A stretch of DNA of 9,958 bases from Rhodospirillales bacterium (GTDB lineage: Bacteria > Pseudomonadota > Alphaproteobacteria > Rhodospirillales > Casp-alpha2): assembly GCA_018664265.1 (NCBI GenBank), contig JABJOR010000475.1, positions 1 to 9,958 on the forward strand, given 5' to 3'. Shown piece by piece: positions 5,769 through 9,958 of this stretch. Within the stretch, counting starts at the first letter, position 1, and every line of letters begins with the position of its first letter. The translations under genes were made by a program, and so were the position numbers. The notes under the pieces were generated by a model, which was given only the letters and a program-made list of their open reading frames with translations, made no database searches and was not told where the DNA came from.

Positions 5769-6575
5769 ATGCATTTTTTCAAATCGATCCTGATATGCGC
5801 TTTGCTCGCAGGCGTTAGTGCTGGAATTGTGCTGACTGGCTTACAAACTCTTAAAGTTTATCCACTTATTTTTGCTGCAGAAGTGTATGAACCGGCAGAA
5901 CATAGCCATTCAGAACCAGACAGCACGCAAGCTAGCCTTTCTGAGGATAGCAATGCTGAGCATGATCATTCAGAGCACAGTCATGGTGATCATGAAGGCA
6001 CGGAAGTAGACGTCAGCAATTCCCATGATACTGATCATCATGCAGCAAGCGAATCAGGGACATGGTTGCCAGACGATGGTGGCGAACGTCTGTTCTTTTC
6101 CCTGCAATCCAATCTTTTGGTGGGTGTTGGTCTAGGTTTGATATTATCTGCCCTGTTTTCAGTCTGTGATGTTACGGACTGGCGGCAAGGTGTGATGTGG
6201 GGGGTCGCTGGCTTCGTCACTGTTAATTTGGCTCCGTCCTTAGGCTTGCCGCCAGAATTACCCGGCATGCCCGCGGCTGATTTGCTAACCAGACAATTTT
6301 GGTGGTGGGCGACTGTTATAGCCACTGGTTGCGGTCTTGCGATGATCTTCAAAAACCCGGAAGTTATCTGGCGCGCAGCAGGTGTAATTTTGATTGCTGC
6401 ACCACATATTTACGGCGCTCCGCACCCCGATAGCATCGAAAGCGATGTCCCTGCTGTTTTGGCGGCTGATTTTGCCACTGCAACATTCGCCTTGAATTTG
6501 ATATTTTGGGTCATTCTTGGCGCACTAGCTGCCACGGTTATGGCTCACCGTAACAAGCAAGATGGTATTACTTAG
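5769..6575 (+). CDS. cbtA: CbtA, membrane subunit of predicted cobalt transporter
   Basis: This 268-residue polytopic membrane protein is predicted to carry cobalt across the inner membrane with CbtB. Membrane segments are visible at about 6-25, 115-133, 142-158, 176-194, 200-217 and 228-258, although the last two could be split differently. Family signatures are LAPSLGLPPELPGMPAADL with the following RQFWWW, and APHIYGAPHPDS. Between the first and second helices a polar loop (about 40-105) has ten His residues between positions 45 and 91, with many Asp and Glu, as expected for metal capture. I chose ATG 5769 (MHFFKSI), where the first helix starts at once. TTG 5739, overlapping the cbtB stop, would add ten residues, and neither start has a strong ribosome site. 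Translational coupling to cbtB is likely. Confidence 0.9.
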   Translation: MHFFKSILICALLAGVSAGIVLTGLQTLKVYPLIFAAEVYEPAEHSHSEPDSTQASLSEDSNAEHDHSEHSHGDHEGTEVDVSNSHDTDHHAASESGTWLPDDGGERLFFSLQSNLLVGVGLGLILSALFSVCDVTDWRQGVMWGVAGFVTVNLAPSLGLPPELPGMPAADLLTRQFWWWATVIATGCGLAMIFKNPEVIWRAAGVILIAAPHIYGAPHPDSIESDVPAVLAADFATATFALNLIFWVILGALAATVMAHRNKQDGIT

Positions 6576-6590
6576 TACAACGGATTAACG

Positions 6591-7895
6591 TTAGCTGCGA
6601 TCAATCAGGTGTATAAAGCTTCCCATAATCTTGCCGGAAACCAACCCTGCATGCTCTTTGTTTTCACCTAACGCATCGCTGACAGTGAAGAGATTGTTGC
6701 CTTCTTCGCGTAAAATTGAGGTGTAGTGGAACTCGTGGGCACGAAACTTTGTTCCTGTTTCACCCAAACAACAGCCTGTTTGCAGCTCTACCTTACGGTA
6801 CCCCAAATGCAATTTCCGTTTCGCAAAAGAGGTTTCCAGTTCCAAAAGTCCAGCCATGGCATGGCGGTTTCCATCGGCGTCTTCTACGCCCTGCCCCAGC
6901 ACCATATAACCACCACATTCCCCTAAAATTACGGCATCTCGATTTGCTGCATCGCGTAAGCCCTGTAAAAACGTATTGTTTGCAGCTAGGGCGGTAGCAT
7001 GTAACTCCGGATAACCACCGGGTAGGTAAACCGCGTCTGAATCGAGGGCAGGGGCTTCATTGGCAAGAGGGCTAAAGAAGCTGATCTGTGCCCCACTGGC
7101 CTTCCAGTCCTCAAGGACATGAGGATAACAGAATCCAAAAGCAATATCGTGTGCAACGGCTATATTTTGCCCGAGGGGAGGGATTGGGCTGACGGTTGAT
7201 TTACTGTTTAAAGAAGGAGAGGTGGCAAGTTCAAGGAAATCTAAGAAATTCAAACTTTCGCCCAAAGAATCGGCGGCACGATCCAGTAACTGCTCCAAAT
7301 CGTCACTTTCACTGGCCTGTACAAGGCCAAGGTGTCGTTCGCGAAGACTCAGTGCGGGGTCGCTTTTTAAGTAGCCAAATACGCGAATTTGCGATTTGTC
7401 ACAGGCATCAGAGACAATTTTTTTATGACGGTCACTGCCAATATGGGTGAATATAACCCCGGCAACATGAACGTCTTTGCGGTGATTGATGAAACCTTGA
7501 GCAAGGGCTGCGACAGAGGCCCCCTGGCCCTTCGCGTTAATCACCATCACCACTGGTAAATTCAGCGCTGTTGCAAGGTCTGCAGTGGAGCCATCGCCAC
7601 TGACGGCACCGTCAAACAGCCCCATAACACCTTCAATCAGAAAATGAGTTCCAGATTGGTTGCATAACAGGTGTTCTATTCGGGCTGAATTCATGGCCCA
7701 GGGGTCAAGATTAAAGCAGGTTTTGTCAGCAGCATTAGATAGGAAACCAGGGTCGATATAATCCGGGCCAACTTTGAATGGCGTTATGCTCATCCCTTTC
7801 CGAGCCATCAGACGAAGCAGAGCAGCGGCAACCAGAGTTTTACCTGAATTTGAAGCGGGAGCAGCTAGAATCCACCCCTGAGTTCGCTTGCTCAT
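6591..7895 (-). CDS. cobB: Cobyrinic acid / hydrogenobyrinic acid a,c-diamide synthase
   Basis: This enzyme (CobB/CbiA family) amidates the a and c acetate side chains of the corrin ring, using ATP and glutamine. The protein has 434 residues, close to the family norm. The N-terminal ATP-binding half starts with the P-loop APASNSGKT (12-20) and continues with FKVGPDYIDPGF (40-51) and IEGVMGLFDGAVSGDGSTA (87-105). The C-terminal class I glutamine amidotransferase half has LPGGYPELHA (291-300), GECGGYMVLG with nucleophile Cys327, LGYRKVEL, RAHEFHYTS (385-393) and GSFIHL with catalytic His429. CobB (cobalt-free substrate) and CbiA (cobalt-containing substrate) cannot be told apart from this alone. 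Start ATG 7895 gives MSKRTQGWILAAP; ribosome-site support (GGGA) is weak. The gene is convergent with cbtA, 15 bases apart, and divergent from cbiD. Confidence 0.93.
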   Translation of the reverse strand: MSKRTQGWILAAPASNSGKTLVAAALLRLMARKGMSITPFKVGPDYIDPGFLSNAADKTCFNLDPWAMNSARIEHLLCNQSGTHFLIEGVMGLFDGAVSGDGSTADLATALNLPVVMVINAKGQGASVAALAQGFINHRKDVHVAGVIFTHIGSDRHKKIVSDACDKSQIRVFGYLKSDPALSLRERHLGLVQASESDDLEQLLDRAADSLGESLNFLDFLELATSPSLNSKSTVSPIPPLGQNIAVAHDIAFGFCYPHVLEDWKASGAQISFFSPLANEAPALDSDAVYLPGGYPELHATALAANNTFLQGLRDAANRDAVILGECGGYMVLGQGVEDADGNRHAMAGLLELETSFAKRKLHLGYRKVELQTGCCLGETGTKFRAHEFHYTSILREEGNNLFTVSDALGENKEHAGLVSGKIMGSFIHLIDRS

Positions 7896-7927
7896 TTTGG
7901 GTTTCCCATCGTGATGATTTTACGCAT

Positions 7928-7979
7928 TTGCTTGGCTTCCCGGAACAGCATATATAGGCTCTTTCAATGCTTATGACAG
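7928..7979. promoter_or_regulatory. Symmetric bidirectional promoter between cobB and cbiD
   Basis: TATATA at 7951-7956 is palindromic and can be a -10 box on both strands. On the + strand TTGCTT (7928-7933) lies exactly 17 bases before it. On the - strand CTGTCA (the complement of 7974-7979) also lies 17 bases before it. This would serve cbiD to the right and cobB to the left from one shared -10. The + leader would be about 50 bases, too short for a cobalamin riboswitch. Confidence 0.45.
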
Positions 7980-8013
7980 GCTAGAGTATCGATCAAGAGG
8001 TTTTCGAAAAGAA

Positions 8014-9099
8014 ATGGTAGCGGAGTCTTCAGGCAAGGCGGAATTGAGACGCGGATGGACCACCGGGGCGTGTGCGACAGCCGCAGCCAAGGCGGCTTAC
8101 AGCGCCCTTATATCCGGCGCTTTTCCTAATCCGGTCAGCATTGATTTGCCTCGCGGGGGAACGGCTGACTTTGATCTCTCTTCAGAGAAATTGGCGGATG
8201 GTTATGCGTTGGCAGCCGTGGAAAAAGACGCCGGGGATGATCCTGATGTTACCCATGGTGTAATCATTCAGGCACGAATTACACAACGTGCAGACGATGG
8301 GTGCGGAGTGCAGTTCTTTGCTGGCAAAGGTGTTGGCATGGTAACCAAACCGGGATTGCCTATTCCTGTAGGCGAGGCGGCTATTAACCCGGTGCCACGG
8401 TCTATGATGATCGCTGAACTGACGTCTCTGGCCGAAGCGGCAGGAAGACGGTCTGATCTGGATGTCGAGATTTCTGTCGTTGGTGGCGAGAAAATAGCTG
8501 AGCGAACAATGAACGCCCGATTGGGAATCCTTGGCGGGATTTCCATACTGGGTACGACTGGCGTCGTCATTCCTTATTCGTGCGCTGCGTGGATTGCATC
8601 CATTCATCAAGGCGTGGATGTAGCCCGCGCAGAAGGGTTGCGTCATATAGGTGCGGCAACCGGGCGCACTTCCGAAGCGGCATTGAAACAACATTATGGC
8701 TTTGAAGACAGCGCCTTGATTGATATGGGAGATTTCGCGGGAGGCTTATTGAAGCATTTACGCAAACATCCGGTCGAAAAGCTTTCTCTTGCCGGAGGAT
8801 TTGCCAAAATCTCCAAATTAGCTGTAGGGCATATGGACCTGCACTCCAAACGATCCAGAGTGGATTTCCAATGGTTGGGCAAGCTTTCCGCTGACGTCCC
8901 CGACATAGCCAAGTTGACCGAAACCGCCAATACGGCTGTTGAGGTCCTTGAGGCAGCACAGAAGCAATCGTTTCCCCTAGCTGATATGGTCGCTAAAATT
9001 GCCCGAGACAAGGTCATGGAAACTTGTAATGGAGCTGTCGATATCAATATTTTGATTTTTAATAGGGCAGGTGAATTGGTCGGACGAAGCGATGGTTGA
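8014..9099 (+). CDS. cbiD: CbiD, cobalt-precorrin-5B C1-methyltransferase
   Basis: CbiD methylates C1 of the corrin ring precursor using S-adenosylmethionine, at the stage where the ring has been contracted and the acyl fragment is lost. The protein has 361 residues, normal for the family. Signatures are RRGWTTGACATAAAKAA (12-28), KDAGDDPDVTHG (71-82), FAGKGVGMVTKPGL (102-115), INPVPRSMM (124-132), GILGGISILGTTG (171-183), ATGRTSE (215-221) and LAGGFAKISKLAVGHMDLHS (259-278). ATG 8014 is chosen because it starts shortly before RRGWTTG; the nearest ribosome site (AGAGG, 7996-8000) is rather far, so initiation is somewhat uncertain. It overlaps cobK by eight bases. CbiD is named from the anaerobic pathway, but some aerobic cob clusters also use it instead of CobF. 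Confidence 0.93.
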   Translation: MVAESSGKAELRRGWTTGACATAAAKAAYSALISGAFPNPVSIDLPRGGTADFDLSSEKLADGYALAAVEKDAGDDPDVTHGVIIQARITQRADDGCGVQFFAGKGVGMVTKPGLPIPVGEAAINPVPRSMMIAELTSLAEAAGRRSDLDVEISVVGGEKIAERTMNARLGILGGISILGTTGVVIPYSCAAWIASIHQGVDVARAEGLRHIGAATGRTSEAALKQHYGFEDSALIDMGDFAGGLLKHLRKHPVEKLSLAGGFAKISKLAVGHMDLHSKRSRVDFQWLGKLSADVPDIAKLTETANTAVEVLEAAQKQSFPLADMVAKIARDKVMETCNGAVDINILIFNRAGELVGRSDG

Positions 9100-9835
9100 T
9101 CACGCAGTCCTGATCCTGGGCGGAACATCTTTGGCCCTTGAACTAGCAAAATCTGTTCAGGGTATGGCGGTGCGAAGCATCTATTCACTGGCTGGACGAA
9201 CCACCCCAAAGTCACTACCGGATATGGAAGTTCGTGTCGGCGGGTTTGGCGGGGTTGATGCTTTATCGCAGTACCTGCGTGCGGAAAATATTACTGCCGT
9301 GATTGATGCTACGCATGCTTATGCTGCACAAATCTCGGTGAACGCACAAATGGCTTGTGAGAACACCAGTGTTCCATTGCTGCGTTTACAGGAAGCTCCC
9401 TGGAGGCAGGAAGATGGAGATAACTGGATTACCGTTTTGGATGTAGCCGCCGCACGTGATGAAGCCGCTAAGATAGCCTCACGGGTTTTTGTCAGCACCG
9501 GGCGGCAAAGCGTGGCAGACTTCGTCAGTGACCCTCGATGCTGGTGGCTTCTCAGAGTGGTTCCGACTGATGAGACACTCCCTGCATTTCAAAATGGTGA
9601 ATATGTCTATGAGCGCGGCCCGTTTGATCTGACAGACGAGCTTGCTTTGATGCGCGAACATTCAATTGAGACAATCATCTCAAAAAACGCAGGTAGCAAG
9701 GCCACGTATGCCAAGATCATCGCTGCACGGGAACTTTCCCTGCCTGTCATTATGATAAACAGGCCTGAGTCTGGTTCTACCTTGCAGGTGGGTACTGTCC
9801 CAGATGCTATTGGCTGGTTAGTTTCCGTAACGTAG
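9092..9835 (+). CDS. cobK: Precorrin-6A reductase (CobK/CbiJ)
   Basis: This enzyme reduces the corrin precursor (cobalt-)precorrin-6A with NAD(P)H. From ATG 9092 the protein has 247 residues, usual for the family. Visible signatures are a nucleotide-binding start ILGGTSLALELA (8-19), VIDATHAYAAQIS (70-82), LLRLQEAPW (97-105), VFVSTGRQS (132-140), YERGPFDL (173-180) and ISKNAGSKATYAKIIAA followed by LPVIMINRP (196-225). ATG 9092 overlaps the cbiD stop (9097-9099), so translation is probably coupled. GTG 9071 would add seven residues inside cbiD and is less likely. CobK and CbiJ differ mainly in whether the substrate holds cobalt, which the sequence does not settle. The 3' end overlaps the convergent cobM by 18 bases. 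Confidence 0.9.
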   Translation: MVDHAVLILGGTSLALELAKSVQGMAVRSIYSLAGRTTPKSLPDMEVRVGGFGGVDALSQYLRAENITAVIDATHAYAAQISVNAQMACENTSVPLLRLQEAPWRQEDGDNWITVLDVAAARDEAAKIASRVFVSTGRQSVADFVSDPRCWWLLRVVPTDETLPAFQNGEYVYERGPFDLTDELALMREHSIETIISKNAGSKATYAKIIAARELSLPVIMINRPESGSTLQVGTVPDAIGWLVSVT

Positions 9836-9958
9836 GATGTGTTTGTGATCCGGGGCATAAAGGCGGCTGTCTGTATAATCCTCGGTATCGAGAACCTTTC
9901 CGACTAACACCAACGCTGTTCGGGTGAGTTTAGCTTCGCGTACTTTTTCGCGGATATT
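9818..9958 (-). CDS. cobM: Precorrin-4 C11-methyltransferase CobM/CbiF, C-terminal fragment (cut by window end)
   Basis: The last 46 codons of a minus-strand gene run from the window edge to TAA at 9818-9820. The peptide contains IREKVREAKLTRTALVLVGK and then EDYTDSRLYAPDHKHILR. This matches the C-terminal end of CobM/CbiF methyltransferases, where (R/K)TALILVG and S(R/K)LY are conserved. CobM methylates C11 of precorrin-4 with S-adenosylmethionine, before the CbiD and CobK steps. It is convergent with cobK and overlaps its last 18 bases. The catalytic part is outside the window, and a related corrin methyltransferase cannot be fully excluded. Confidence 0.72.
   Translation of the reverse strand, partial: NIREKVREAKLTRTALVLVGKVLDTEDYTDSRLYAPDHKHILRYGN

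Noticed and set aside
8182..9215. Several 100-170-codon minus-strand frames across cbiD
   Set aside because: cbiD carries its family motifs along its length on the plus strand; the opposite frames show none and have no ribosome site of note.

Overview
The window looks like chromosomal DNA from a Gram-negative bacterium, most likely an alphaproteobacterium of moderate GC content. This is inferred from the type I secretion adaptor, the stand-alone CheY/Hpt phosphorelay proteins, CbtAB, and a cobalamin gene set with CobB/CobK/CobM-type enzymes plus CbiD. No rRNA, tRNA, CRISPR array, insertion sequence or phage gene was seen.

Layout. (1) 1-3273: a type I secretion block. It holds the 3' part of an ABC exporter gene whose 5' end in this window is broken by stops and frame changes. 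Next is an intact 617-aa HlyD-type adaptor that carries a cyclic-nucleotide-binding domain on its cytoplasmic side. (2) 3292-5125: a signalling block. A response regulator with an extra C-terminal module lies on the minus strand. Divergent from it are an Hpt phosphotransfer protein and a single-domain CheY-like receiver. No histidine kinase is present. (3) 5126-5562: an AT-rich intergenic stretch with a terminator-like hairpin, a perfect 15-bp inverted repeat, a possible 42-codon ORF and a short palindrome before cbtB. (4) 5563-9958: a cobalt/cobalamin block with cbtB-cbtA (+), cobB (-), cbiD-cobK (+) and the 3' end of cobM (-, cut by the window edge).

How the parts fit. CbtAB probably brings cobalt into the cell. 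CobM, CbiD and CobK are corrin-ring steps (C11 methylation, C1 methylation/ring contraction stage, precorrin-6A reduction), and CobB amidates the a and c side chains. cobB and cbiD diverge from a 118-bp gap holding a symmetric promoter-like arrangement around one palindromic TATATA. I could not find a cobalamin riboswitch upstream of cbtB, cobB or cbiD by eye.

The most interesting points are the cyclic-nucleotide domain fused to a secretion adaptor, the kinase-less phosphorelay trio beside it, the structured region before cbtB, the symmetric cobB/cbiD promoter, and the decayed 5' end of the ABC gene. None of these amounts to a demonstrated new system.
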